A stretch of DNA of 64,000 bases from Pseudomonadales bacterium (GTDB taxonomy: Bacteria; Pseudomonadota; Gammaproteobacteria; Pseudomonadales; Ketobacteraceae), in assembly GCA_020062665.1 (NCBI GenBank), contig JAGUVW010000026.1, positions 32,045-96,044 on the forward strand. Reading direction: 5' to 3'. Positions within the stretch are counted from its first letter, which is position 1. The number at the start of each line of letters is the position of its first letter. The translations under genes and the position numbers were made by a program. Positions 7,633 through 16,743 of this stretch are shown piece by piece. The notes under the pieces were generated by a model. That model saw only the letters and a program-made list of their open reading frames with translations. It searched no databases and had not been told where the DNA came from.

Positions 7633-9204
7633 TCAACGGATCAGATCGTAGTTGTAGTCCGTGGTCTGCATGCCTCGGGTCTCCTCGTCCAGACGCTCCA
7701 GCACCGCATTCACCAAGGTAGTGAGGATCTGCATGGCGCCTTCGTAACCCAGTGTGGTCTGCCGGTGCAGGTGGTGGCGGTCGAAAATCGGGAAGCCGAT
7801 TCTGATCAGCGGCACCTCGAACTCCTTGCCTTTGTGCAGCGTGTCACGCTGGATGAACTTGCCGTAGGAATTGCCAATCATGAAGTCCGGCTTGTCGGTG
7901 AACACCAGGGAACGCATGTGCCACAGATCCTTGCCGATATGGGCGGTGCAATTCTTGCCATAGGGCGAGGATTCCAGCAGGGCTTCCACTGACTTCTTCC
8001 AGCGCTTGTTGGCGTTGTTGCAGACGACATGCGTCGGTTCGGCTCCCAGCTCCAACAGGAATTTCACCATGCCCAGCACAAAATCCGGATCACCCCACAA
8101 CGCGAACTTCTTGCCGTGCATCCAGGCATGGGAGTCGGTAATCATATCCACCAGACGTCCGCGCTCCTTGGCCAGACTGTCGGGAATTGGCTTGCCGGTG
8201 ATTTCACTGACTTTCATCAGGAACTCATCGGTCCAGTCCAGACCCATGGGAATGTTCAGCTTGGGCACTTCGTGCTTCCAGGTGTTCTCGACAAACTTCT
8301 TGGTTTTTTCCAGATGCCAAGGTTGCAGCAGAATAGTATTCAGCGCATTGGGCGCATCCTTGATTTCAGCCTGCGTGGTACCGCCGGAATACATGCGGAA
8401 TTCACCGTCTGCCGGGGTATCCAGCACCTCGGTGGGATCGGACAGCAGGACATTGTCTACACCCATCTCGCCCAGCATGCGCTTGATCACGCGGAAGTTG
8501 CCCAGATACGTTTCGAAGCCCGGCACCACGTTGATCTTGCCGTTGCTGCCGACCACTTTGTCCTCCATGTAGTTCAGGGTGAAGTAGCGGACGATGCCTT
8601 CGAACATGTTGTCCCAACCGGTGACATGGCTGCCCACGAAGCTGGGCGTATGTGCAAACGGTACCGGATATTCCTGGGGAACAAAGCCTTCCTTCTTGGA
8701 ATTGTTGATGAACGCGTTGAGGTCGTCACCGATCACCTCTGCCATGCAGGTGGTGGACACGGCAATCATGTCGGGCTTATAGACTTCGCGGCAGTTCTGC
8801 AAACCGTCCTTCATGTTCTGCTGACCGCCGAACACCGCCGCGTCCTCCGTCATGGAATCCGATACGCAGGATACCGGCTCCTTGAAGTGACGGTTGAAGT
8901 AGGTGCGGAAATACGCAACACAGCCTTGAGAGCCGTGGACATAGGGCATGGTTTTTTCAAAGCCCAGGGCACACAACACTGCACCCAGCGGCTGACAGGC
9001 CTTGGCGGGGTTAACGGTGAGCGCTTCACGCTGGAAGTTCAGTTCCTGATATTCCTTGGTGGTCGTCCACAGGAATGTTTCATCAATCTTGTCCTGCGGA
9101 TGTCTTTCCTCGAAACCGTCGCGCTTGCGCGCAAGCATGTCGCGGTATTCATCATCGCGGAACAGTGGATAACTGGGTTTGATATTGTCGACTTGCTGGC
9201 TCAT
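7633..9204 (-). CDS. nifK: NifK, nitrogenase MoFe protein beta subunit
   Basis: A 523-residue protein, the same length as Azotobacter NifK. P-cluster ligands are Cys70 (NPAKACQPLG), Cys95 (HGSQGCVAYF) and Cys153 (STTCMAEVIG). The long N-terminal extension of class I NifK is present. The start MSQQVDN lies after a GGAG site. With NifD it forms the alpha2beta2 component that reduces N2. Confidence 0.98.
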   Translation of the reverse strand: MSQQVDNIKPSYPLFRDDEYRDMLARKRDGFEERHPQDKIDETFLWTTTKEYQELNFQREALTVNPAKACQPLGAVLCALGFEKTMPYVHGSQGCVAYFRTYFNRHFKEPVSCVSDSMTEDAAVFGGQQNMKDGLQNCREVYKPDMIAVSTTCMAEVIGDDLNAFINNSKKEGFVPQEYPVPFAHTPSFVGSHVTGWDNMFEGIVRYFTLNYMEDKVVGSNGKINVVPGFETYLGNFRVIKRMLGEMGVDNVLLSDPTEVLDTPADGEFRMYSGGTTQAEIKDAPNALNTILLQPWHLEKTKKFVENTWKHEVPKLNIPMGLDWTDEFLMKVSEITGKPIPDSLAKERGRLVDMITDSHAWMHGKKFALWGDPDFVLGMVKFLLELGAEPTHVVCNNANKRWKKSVEALLESSPYGKNCTAHIGKDLWHMRSLVFTDKPDFMIGNSYGKFIQRDTLHKGKEFEVPLIRIGFPIFDRHHLHRQTTLGYEGAMQILTTLVNAVLERLDEETRGMQTTDYNYDLIR

Positions 9205-9327
9205 GATGATGCTCCTTCCGCGCCACTCATATGTGGACTGGCGGATACAGGGTTCCGGCGTCCAGGGCACCGACGCAAATGCCGGTACCGGGAAACACCA
9301 GAAGAGGTTTTAGACAAATGTGCCGGC

Positions 9328-10809
9328 TCAGGCGCTGGCAGCCAGTTTTTCGGTAACCGCTTCCTGCTTTTTCCAGGGTGCGGCCATCTTGCTCCAGCAA
9401 GGATTGTTCAGCGTCATATCCATATCGCGGGCGAAGATGGCAAAACCATCGAAGCCGTGATAGGGGCCGGAATAATCCCAGGAATGCATCTGCCGGAAGG
9501 GAACACCCATTTTCTGGAAGATGTATTTTTCCTTGATGCCGGAACCGATCAGATCGGGCTTGACCTTCTTCACGAACTCCTCGAATTCGTAGCCGGTCAC
9601 ATCGTCATACAGCAGTGTGGCATCGCCCATTTCCTTCAGCGTGCGGTCGTAGTCGTCGTTGTGACCGAACTCATAGCCGGTGCCCACCACTTCCATGCCC
9701 AGGTCTTCATAGGCACCGATCACGTGACGGGGACGCAGACCGCCGATGTAAAGCATGACGCGCTTGCCCTCCAGACGCGGGCGGTATTTGGCAATCACCG
9801 CATCCCACTCCGGCTTGTACTTGGCAATCACTTCCTCGCACTTGGCCTGGATGCTTTCATCGAAGAAGGCAGCAATCTTGCGCAGGGACTCCACTGTCTT
9901 GGTGGGACCGAAGAAGTTGTACTCCATCCAGGGAATGCCGTACTTCTCTTCCATATGACGGGAGATGTAGTTCATGGAACGGTAACAGTGCACCAGATTC
10001 AGTTTGCACTTCGGTGTCAGCTCCATCTCAGAAATGGTGCCATCGCCCGACCACTGCGCTACCACGCGCAGGCCCATTTCCTCCAGCAGAATGCGCGACG
10101 ACCAGGCATCACCACCGATGTTGTAATCGCCAATAATCGCGACATCATAGGGTGTGGTTTCGAAGCTGGTGTCGTTGTCGCGCTTGCCCAATACCCAGTC
10201 TCGCACGGCGTCATTGGCAATGTGGTGACCCAGCGACTGGGATACGCCACGGAAGCCTTCGCAACGTACCGGCACGACTGTCTTGCCATGCTCGGCCGTT
10301 TTCTTTTTGGCGACCGCTTCGATGTCATCGCCGATCAAGCCAATCGGACATTCAGACTGAATTGAAATGCCCTTATTGAGCGGAAACAGGGTTTCGATCT
10401 CATCTATCAGCTTGGCGAGCTTTTTGTCGCCACCGAACACGATGTCCTTCTCCTGGAAATCCGAGGTAAAGTTCATGGTGACGAAAGCATTCACACCGGT
10501 GGTGCCGATGTAATAGTTGCGGCGACCGGCGCGGGAATACTGACCACAGCCCACCGGGCCATGGGAAATATGGATCATATCCTTCACCGGACCCCACACC
10601 ACACCCTTGGAACCGGCGTAGGCGCAGCCGCGGATCGTCATCAGACCCGGCAGGGATTTCTTGTTGGATGTGATGCACTTTTTGGACTGTTCCAACGTGG
10701 GATCGTTGGGCGAAAGATGCTTGGCGCGATCTTTCTTGGCTTTCTCTGGATAGACTTCCAGAACTTCCTGGATGAGGCTTTCGACCTCTTCACGTGACAT
10801 GCCTGACAT
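9328..10809 (-). CDS. nifD: NifD, nitrogenase MoFe protein alpha subunit
   Basis: A 493-residue protein. P-cluster ligands are Cys62, Cys88 and Cys154. FeMo-cofactor ligands are Cys275 (LVHCYRSMN) and His442 ([12 protein letters not shown]). These positions match Azotobacter vinelandii exactly and identify a molybdenum rather than vanadium or iron-only enzyme. The start [10 protein letters not shown] has a correctly placed ribosome site; the frame is open for 52 codons upstream, but that stretch is the nifH-nifD spacer. Confidence 0.98.
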   Translation of the reverse strand: MSGMSREEVESLIQEVLEVYPEKAKKDRAKHLSPNDPTLEQSKKCITSNKKSLPGLMTIRGCAYAGSKGVVWGPVKDMIHISHGPVGCGQYSRAGRRNYYIGTTGVNAFVTMNFTSDFQEKDIVFGGDKKLAKLIDEIETLFPLNKGISIQSECPIGLIGDDIEAVAKKKTAEHGKTVVPVRCEGFRGVSQSLGHHIANDAVRDWVLGKRDNDTSFETTPYDVAIIGDYNIGGDAWSSRILLEEMGLRVVAQWSGDGTISEMELTPKCKLNLVHCYRSMNYISRHMEEKYGIPWMEYNFFGPTKTVESLRKIAAFFDESIQAKCEEVIAKYKPEWDAVIAKYRPRLEGKRVMLYIGGLRPRHVIGAYEDLGMEVVGTGYEFGHNDDYDRTLKEMGDATLLYDDVTGYEFEEFVKKVKPDLIGSGIKEKYIFQKMGVPFRQMHSWDYSGPYHGFDGFAIFARDMDMTLNNPCWSKMAAPWKKQEAVTEKLAASA

Positions 10810-10843
10810 GGTGTTTCTCCTGACTGGGTATGTTTGCGGGCAA

Positions 10844-10871
10844 CAGTGGCACCCGTTGAAGAGCGCCACTG
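10844..10871 (-). terminator. nifH-nifD intergenic stem-loop
   Basis: CAGTGGC (10844-10850) pairs with GCCACTG (10865-10871) around a 14-base loop in the spacer after nifH. Such hairpins commonly stabilise the 3' end of nifH mRNA and reduce read-through, giving more Fe protein than MoFe protein. There is no U-tract, so it is probably a processing or stability element. Confidence 0.5.
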
Positions 10872-10909
10872 ACAAGGCCAATCTGCCTGCCCCGTTGATT
10901 ACCTCAGGA

Positions 10910-11812
<903 letters not shown>

Positions 11813-11871
11813 TCAATCCACACACAGGGTTGTGGGCGCAAGGCGAGAGTTGCCTATCGCACCGGGACAGG

Positions 11872-11887
11872 AGCAGGCTTTGTGCCA
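11872..11887 (-). promoter_or_regulatory. Sigma-54 (-24/-12) promoter for nifH
   Basis: On the minus strand this reads TGGCACAAAGCCTGCT: an intact TGGCAC -24 element and TGCT at -12 with the canonical GG-to-GC spacing. It lies 80 bases upstream of the nifH ATG, leaving a leader of about 70 bases. Two NifA sites lie about 110 to 190 bases upstream of it. Confidence 0.88.
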
Positions 11888-11996
11888 ATCCGTTTTTTAA
11901 TAGTCAAGCTGCTGAAAATACAGAAATTTGGATCGAGCACTCCGAGCGATGGGCCAGTGACATACACAACAAATCACAGCCGACTTGTCGGTTGCT

Positions 11997-12012
11997 TGTT
12001 GCAATGGCGACA
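11997..12012. promoter_or_regulatory. NifA upstream activator site 1 (nifH / SIR2 divergent region)
   Basis: TGTTGCAATGGCGACA matches TGT-N10-ACA exactly. It lies between two oppositely oriented sigma-54 promoters and could activate either. Confidence 0.85.
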
Positions 12013-12057
12013 AACTTTTGTGGAGGGAATTTCATTCCCGTTCAACAGCGGAATGTG

Positions 12058-12073
12058 TGTTGCAAACACGACA
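12058..12073. promoter_or_regulatory. NifA upstream activator site 2 (nifH / SIR2 divergent region)
   Basis: TGTTGCAAACACGACA matches TGT-N10-ACA exactly and shares its first eight bases with site 1. The two site centres are 61 bases apart, close to six helical turns, so NifA oligomers could bind on the same DNA face. Confidence 0.85.
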
Positions 12074-12146
12074 AATTGTCGGCTTCGACCACCGCTTACG
12101 GTTTCGCCGGTTCAGTCAACCTCACGGAATTTCACAGCTTTTCTGC

Positions 12147-12162
12147 TGGCGCAACTCTTGCT
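12147..12162 (+). promoter_or_regulatory. Sigma-54 (-24/-12) promoter for the divergent SIR2-like gene
   Basis: TGGCGCAACTCTTGCT has GG and GC at the proper spacing and a perfect TTGCT -12 element. It lies 44 bases upstream of the SIR2-like start codon and points away from nifH, with the two shared NifA sites behind it. It predicts nitrogen-fixation-dependent expression of the divergent genes. Confidence 0.75.
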
Positions 12163-12205
12163 CACGGTTACGCCAGCACATTCATATCTCAAGAAGGAGC
12201 AACCG

Positions 12206-13054
12206 ATGAACCCAGCCAACTTCAGTGACGCCATCATCGCCGGCCTGCAACGGGGAGAAGTGATTCCCTACATGGGCCCCGGTGTTCTGCGGGGCGTTAC
12301 CGATCTGGTGGATGGCTCTGCCATTCCCGCCGACAGCGACAGTCTGATCTACGCGATGACCGGCGGCCAGGCCATGGCACCACGGTTGATGTATGAATTT
12401 CCCCGTGCTGCCATGCATATGGAGAACAAAAAGGGCCGCAATTTCATCGAGCACTTCCTTACCCGCACCTATGGCGAACGCAAGTGGAGCCCATCCCCAT
12501 CGCACCAGTGGATCGCCAGCCTGAATCTGCCCTACGTGATTGACTGCAACCGCGATACCCAACTGCAAACACTCTATGCCGATCGCGCCCACACGCTGGT
12601 GGTGGGCGCCGCGCGCATCGCCGCAACGCCCTATCGCTTCGATCTGTATCAATGGCAAGGTGATGCCTACCAGTCCATCAGCATTGATCAGGTCGATACT
12701 GGTCTGCCAATTCTGTTCAAACCCCTGGGTACACCGCTGCCCAAGCCCAGCTACGTTGCATCCGATGCCGATTTCGTCGATTACATCACCGAGCTGATGG
12801 GTGGCTTTGCCGTGCCTGGCTGGATCAAGCACTTGCGCCAGCACAAGCGCTATCTGTTCCTGGGCATGCGTTTCAACCGCGACACCGATCGCATGGTGAT
12901 GAGTGAAATCGTCTATGGCGCGGCGCCAGATGCAGGCTGGGCACTGATCAGTGAACCCACCGACAAGGAACAGCGCTTCTGTGCCCGCAAGAACATCCAG
13001 ATTATCGACGCAGATTGTCAGCTTCTGTCGGGCACATCAGCAGTCGCCGCATGA
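12206..13054 (+). CDS. SIR2-like domain protein divergent from nifH
   Basis: A 282-residue protein. The N-terminal VIPYMGPGVL resembles the (I/V)PxxGAGxS nucleotide loop of SIR2-like domains, with a leucine where the loop serine usually sits. A later KRYLFLGMRFNRDTDRMV segment fits the second half of a SIR2_2 fold. The classical zinc-binding cysteine quartet of deacetylases is absent, so this is not an ordinary sirtuin. GAAGGAG lies just before the ATG. The predicted sigma-54 promoter and NifA sites tie its expression to nitrogen fixation; NAD hydrolysis or ADP-ribose-linked control of nitrogenase would be pure inference. Confidence 0.75.
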   Translation: MNPANFSDAIIAGLQRGEVIPYMGPGVLRGVTDLVDGSAIPADSDSLIYAMTGGQAMAPRLMYEFPRAAMHMENKKGRNFIEHFLTRTYGERKWSPSPSHQWIASLNLPYVIDCNRDTQLQTLYADRAHTLVVGAARIAATPYRFDLYQWQGDAYQSISIDQVDTGLPILFKPLGTPLPKPSYVASDADFVDYITELMGGFAVPGWIKHLRQHKRYLFLGMRFNRDTDRMVMSEIVYGAAPDAGWALISEPTDKEQRFCARKNIQIIDADCQLLSGTSAVAA

Positions 13055-13101
13055 TGCACCCGACGTATAAAGATTTCATCCACTTGCCAGGAGTACATAC
13101 C

Positions 13102-13665
13102 ATGTTGTTGGAACGCTATGAATCCCAGTCCCTGCTTTGCAACCAGAGCGTCAAGGGCGCCACTACCACGTCTAGCCTGTACGCCTTTCGTGGCGATATG
13201 GTGATTGAAGAGGGCGAGATCGCCGATGCTCAGGGCCGCCGTAAACCGCCCAAATCAGTAGTGAAGCAAGCAGTGATACTGCTGAGTGGCGACAGGATTC
13301 TGGGTATCGCCGGTGAGATCCAGGATCTTGCCCTGCTATCTGCATTTGCCGACAGATACACCGCGGATATCGATCCAACCCTGCCGGTACTGTTTTATGT
13401 GTCCAACCTGGGTAAACCACTGCAGCTGGAATGGAGTGGCCTGCGCTATATTCTGATTCCCCACGAAGACGGCGCGGTTTGGAACACACTGATGGAGGAT
13501 CTGCGGCTCGACAAAGATGACTTCAAAGGCCAGTCTGCTGAAGACAAGGTGATCACCATGTTCGACGCCATCAAGGGTTTCAAACCCAAGTATGAGCAGG
13601 TATCACTGGATGACGCGGCGAAATTCACCGTTGAAGTTAAAAAAGAAGCGCGCGGACCGGTGTGA
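13102..13665 (+). CDS. Protein of unknown function, partner of the SIR2-like gene
   Basis: A 187-residue soluble protein starting MLLERYESQ with AGGAG upstream. There are no cysteine motifs, signal peptide or membrane segments; the middle is beta-rich (VVKQAVILLSGDRILGIAG). It lies 47 bases after the SIR2-like gene on the same strand and ends in a hairpin, so the two appear to be a bicistronic unit. I do not recognise the family. Its expression should follow the upstream NifA-dependent promoter. Confidence 0.7.
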   Translation: MLLERYESQSLLCNQSVKGATTTSSLYAFRGDMVIEEGEIADAQGRRKPPKSVVKQAVILLSGDRILGIAGEIQDLALLSAFADRYTADIDPTLPVLFYVSNLGKPLQLEWSGLRYILIPHEDGAVWNTLMEDLRLDKDDFKGQSAEDKVITMFDAIKGFKPKYEQVSLDDAAKFTVEVKKEARGPV

Positions 13666-13673
13666 GTCCGCGC
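13650..13673 (+). terminator. Stem-loop at the end of the SIR2-linked operon
   Basis: GCGCGGAC (13650-13657) and GTCCGCGC (13666-13673) are perfect complements around an 8-base loop that contains the stop codon of the preceding gene. The site lies between convergent genes. The downstream sequence is A-rich rather than T-rich, so termination efficiency is uncertain. Confidence 0.5.
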
Positions 13674-13693
13674 ACAAAACCAGTTCCTGGCCT

Positions 13694-14269
13694 TCAAGCC
13701 GGCATGCGGAAGAAGGAAAAATGATTGGCCAGGTGCATGGCATGGGCCTGCTCATACTCTGCCTTGCTGAGTTCGCCATAGGCAAAGTGCGGTTTGAGTT
13801 CGCCCTGCCACTGCCGGAACTGTTCGATCGCCGCACGCAAGCGGGCTTCGGCGGTCGGGATATCAGTGGCATCATCCAGCGCGGGTGCCCCCGGAATCGG
13901 TTCTGCCAGATCGTGGGTCATGCGGCCGCGCCAGGCAAACACCTTGTAAGCCGCCGCTCCTACCGTGTTCTGGAACAACGCGGATTTCGACTCAGGAAAG
14001 CCTGTCATGGAAAACTCGATACTCTGCGCGCAATGGGTGAGCGTCTTCGCCCAGTTCCAGGTGGTGTGCGAAACCGGTTCTCCACTGCCCGCCAATTGCG
14101 CCAGCTCCGCCAGAGCTTCATCCAGCGTTTCAAACTGCAGCTCGCGATCGGCGCTGCCGGCCGACGCCAGCGCACCGGGCGCCATCAGCGCAATGCCGGT
14201 GAACACGGTTGCCTGCAGGAACTGCCGGCGGCCAAGACGATGATTTTTCAGATGCTTATTCACTGCCAT
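13694..14269 (-). CDS. Tat-exported DUF1569-like protein
   Basis: A 191-residue protein. Its N-terminus carries a twin-arginine signal (GRRQFLQATVF) followed by a hydrophobic stretch ending ALAS, so it should be folded in the cytoplasm and exported. The mature part has the DUF1569 pattern W-x-x-x-LTHCAQSIEFSMTGFP with a later MTHDLAEPIPGAP, resembling DinB-like four-helix proteins with metal-binding histidines. The start MAVNKH is chosen to place the Tat motif about 12 residues in. It is convergent with the SIR2-linked operon and divergent from the peptide-export operon. The function is unknown. Confidence 0.75.
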   Translation of the reverse strand: MAVNKHLKNHRLGRRQFLQATVFTGIALMAPGALASAGSADRELQFETLDEALAELAQLAGSGEPVSHTTWNWAKTLTHCAQSIEFSMTGFPESKSALFQNTVGAAAYKVFAWRGRMTHDLAEPIPGAPALDDATDIPTAEARLRAAIEQFRQWQGELKPHFAYGELSKAEYEQAHAMHLANHFSFFRMPA

Positions 14270-14514
14270 ACCTCTCTGCTGCGACCCGACGCAGTATAAC
14301 CCAGCTCTCGCAAACCCCACACACGGCCGCTTTTTCCTGCTGGCAGCGTCACGTTCTTTTTGTGCGCTCTCCGGTTTGTGCAGCTGCCGAAAGTCACGGC
14401 CGGATTCGTCAACTTGTTACATCCCTCCCGCAACACACAGGCGTAGGCTGAATATGTCGCGCCAGGATGGGCCGGCACAAAACCCTTCTTTTATTCCTCT
14501 CAGGAGATTTCATT

Positions 14515-14697
14515 ATGCAAACGCTCGCCGATACACAACCCACTGTACGTGAACTGAAGCCGGAAGAATGCCAGCAGGTATCCGGTGGACTGGTGGCTGC
14601 CGACGTCTCGGATCTCAAGGATTTTCCGGTGATCGCGTGGCCCCGCATCAATGTGGCCGTCAACGGCAAGATCCTCACCGCCAAGACCTTTGGCTGA
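14515..14697 (+). CDS. Double-glycine leader peptide A (bacteriocin-like)
   Basis: A 60-residue peptide with a strong AGGAG site. The leader LKPEECQQVSGG (about residues 14-25) fits the double-glycine leader cut by C39-peptidase ABC exporters. The predicted mature peptide is 35 residues, starts LVAADVSD, has no cysteine and ends in a basic, glycine-terminated tail. It is the first gene of an operon with a second leader peptide, a cysteine-rich protein, an HlyD-type adaptor and a C39 exporter. Antimicrobial or signalling activity is inferred from leader and context only. Confidence 0.82.
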   Translation: MQTLADTQPTVRELKPEECQQVSGGLVAADVSDLKDFPVIAWPRINVAVNGKILTAKTFG

Positions 14698-14744
14698 TCA
14701 GCGCCGGATTAAAACCAAACAATATCAATGAAAAGGAGCTCGCC

Positions 14745-15056
14745 ATGAAAACCTCAACCCACAACAAACCCCAACGCATCACCCAGGCTGAACTGGCCGG
14801 TGTCGCCGCCCAGGCGGTCAGTCGCGCACTCGCCGCACGCGAATCTTGCCTGCGTGAATTGAGTCCGCAGGAACTGGCCGAAGTCAGCGGCGGCGCAGCA
14901 GCCGGTACTGCGTTTCTGGCCAAAGGCATCATCGCTGGCGGTCGCCCGGTGGATATGTATGCGTCTGCGCTGACCACGCTGACGACATCGCCGGCACTCA
15001 ACACCTCGACGCTGAATGCCGCGACACTCGGTGCCGGCATGACCCGGATGGTGTGA
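14745..15056 (+). CDS. Double-glycine leader peptide B (bacteriocin-like precursor)
   Basis: A 103-residue precursor with AAGGAG upstream of the ATG. Its leader is long (about 50 residues) and ends LSPQELAEVSGG, closely matching that of peptide A. The predicted mature part (about 53 residues) begins AAAGTAFLAKG and is rich in Ala, Thr, Leu and Gly with no cysteine, like small hydrophobic class II peptides. The leader contains one cysteine before the processing site. It lies four bases before the cysteine-rich gene. Confidence 0.82.
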   Translation: MKTSTHNKPQRITQAELAGVAAQAVSRALAARESCLRELSPQELAEVSGGAAAGTAFLAKGIIAGGRPVDMYASALTTLTTSPALNTSTLNAATLGAGMTRMV

Positions 15057-15059
15057 GCC

Positions 15060-15494
15060 ATGAAAACCGATCAGCAGACATTTTGTCCCAGTGCCCAGCC
15101 GGATTGGCAGGGTGCAAAAGTGTTTGGTGTGGTCGGTGGCACGCCGGATGCGCCGGAAACGGCGTATCTGGCAACGCCGGCACCGGTGTCGGATGAATTG
15201 CTGAAACTGGCCGATCCGGTAGCGCCGGATGAAGTGTTCCGCATTGCAGCGCCCTGTGCCTGCAGTGGTTGCGGCCACTTCGACAGCGCGCAATCCAGTT
15301 GCACCCTGGCGCAGAAAATCGTGCGCTGGGTGCCCATGGTGTCGGAAAGCCTGCCCGTATGCGGTATCCGCAGCGAGTGTCGCTGGTGGCAGCAGGAAGG
15401 CCGCGCGGCCTGTCTGCGCTGCCCGCAGGTGGTGACACGCAATCTGATGCCCACCGACGCCATGCGCGATGCCGCCAATCCGGAGCTCCGCTAG
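15060..15494 (+). CDS. Nine-cysteine protein of unknown function in the peptide-export operon
   Basis: A 144-residue protein with no signal peptide. Cysteines at 66, 68 and 71 plus His73 form CACSGCGHF; further cysteines lie at 81, 101 and 107, and a CLRC pair at 118 and 121. The spacing suggests a zinc or Fe-S site, but it matches no standard ferredoxin or maturase that I recognise. It is packed between the precursor peptide genes and the exporter genes, with a one-base gap to the adaptor, so it may act as a maturation, immunity or peptide-handling factor. That role is inference. Confidence 0.65.
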   Translation: MKTDQQTFCPSAQPDWQGAKVFGVVGGTPDAPETAYLATPAPVSDELLKLADPVAPDEVFRIAAPCACSGCGHFDSAQSSCTLAQKIVRWVPMVSESLPVCGIRSECRWWQQEGRAACLRCPQVVTRNLMPTDAMRDAANPELR

Positions 15495-15495
15495 C

Positions 15496-16743
15496 ATGAC
15501 CACATCCCTGTTCCGCAGCGAAGCCATCGCCCATCAGCAGGAGGCCAAGATGGGCGATGTCATGGCACTGCGCACATCATCGCTGCTGTGGCTGAGCGTG
15601 TTGTTTGCACTGTTCGCGCTTGCGCTGGTGATATTTCTGGCGCAAGGGGAATATACCCGCAAGGCGCGCGTCACCGGTTTTCTGGCGCCCACGCAAGGAA
15701 TGGTAAAAATCTTCACGCCGCAGGCCGGCACCGTGGTGGAACGCAAAGTGGAAGAAGGCCAGCCTGTGCAGCAAGGCGATGTGCTGTTCGTGCTGTCGGC
15801 AGAACAATCCTCGCTGGAAAGCACCGACACCCAGGCCAGCGTGATCACCAGCCTCCAGGCCCGCCGCGACAGCCTGCTGAACGAACTGGAACAACAGGAC
15901 GAGCTAAACCGCGTGCAGTGGCAGGACCTGCACGACAACGTCAACGCCCTGCAGCAGGAACTGGCTCAAATCGAACAGGAAATCACGCTGCAACAACAGC
16001 GCGTAGCCGTGGCGAACGGCACGCTGGAGAAATTTCACGAGCTTTATCAGAAGCACTATGTATCCCAGCTGCAGTGGCAGGAAAAGCGTGACGAACTTCT
16101 GCACCGGCAAGCGACCCTGCAAAGCCTGCAACGGGATCGCCTGGTGCTGCAGCGTCAACTGCAGACACTGCGTGCGGATATCAGCGGCCGTCAGTTTGAA
16201 TTTGCCCGCCAGCGCGCCGAACTCGATCGCGATATTTCGCAACTGGAACAACAGATCACCGAATATCAGGCGCGGCGCAGCATCGTGATCACCGCGCCCG
16301 CTGCCGGCACCGTCACCGCCATTCTGCTGCAGAAAGGACAAGTCGCCGGCGTGGAATCACCGCTGGCGTCCATTCTGCCGCAAGGTTCCGAATTGCAGGC
16401 GCATCTGCTGGTGCCCAGCCGCGCCATCGGTTTTGTCAGCGCCGGGCAGTCAGTCGCGTTGCGTTATCAGGCGTTTCCCTACCAGCGCTTCGGCTCCCAC
16501 GCGGGTGTGGTGAGTGAAATTTCCCGCACCATCATTCGTCCTGGCGAAGCGGATTTTCCTGTGCAGCTGACAGAACCTGCCTACCGTGTAGTGGTGCGAC
16601 CGGTGGAACAGCATCTGCTGGCGTACCAGCAATCCCTGCCGCTGCAGGCGGGCATGCTGCTGGATGCGGATATCAAGCTGGATCGTCGCTCGCTGTTCCA
16701 GTGGGTGTTCGATCCGATCTACAGCCTGGCGGGCACCCTATGA
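15496..16743 (+). CDS. HlyD-family secretion adaptor
   Basis: A 415-residue membrane-fusion protein. One N-terminal membrane segment (about residues 30-50) is followed by a lipoyl-like half motif (APTQGMVKIFTPQAGTVVER), a long coiled coil (about 100-260) and the second half motif (ITAPAAGTVTAILLQKGQ). This is the architecture of adaptors that link C39 ABC exporters to a TolC-like channel. Its stop overlaps the ABC gene start (ATGA), so the two are translationally coupled. No outer-membrane channel gene is adjacent. Confidence 0.92.
   Translation: MTTSLFRSEAIAHQQEAKMGDVMALRTSSLLWLSVLFALFALALVIFLAQGEYTRKARVTGFLAPTQGMVKIFTPQAGTVVERKVEEGQPVQQGDVLFVLSAEQSSLESTDTQASVITSLQARRDSLLNELEQQDELNRVQWQDLHDNVNALQQELAQIEQEITLQQQRVAVANGTLEKFHELYQKHYVSQLQWQEKRDELLHRQATLQSLQRDRLVLQRQLQTLRADISGRQFEFARQRAELDRDISQLEQQITEYQARRSIVITAPAAGTVTAILLQKGQVAGVESPLASILPQGSELQAHLLVPSRAIGFVSAGQSVALRYQAFPYQRFGSHAGVVSEISRTIIRPGEADFPVQLTEPAYRVVVRPVEQHLLAYQQSLPLQAGMLLDADIKLDRRSLFQWVFDPIYSLAGTL

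Noticed and set aside
8029..10365. 778-codon plus-strand frame across nifK and nifD
   Set aside because: Antisense shadow of the MoFe protein genes; no ribosome site or recognisable domain.
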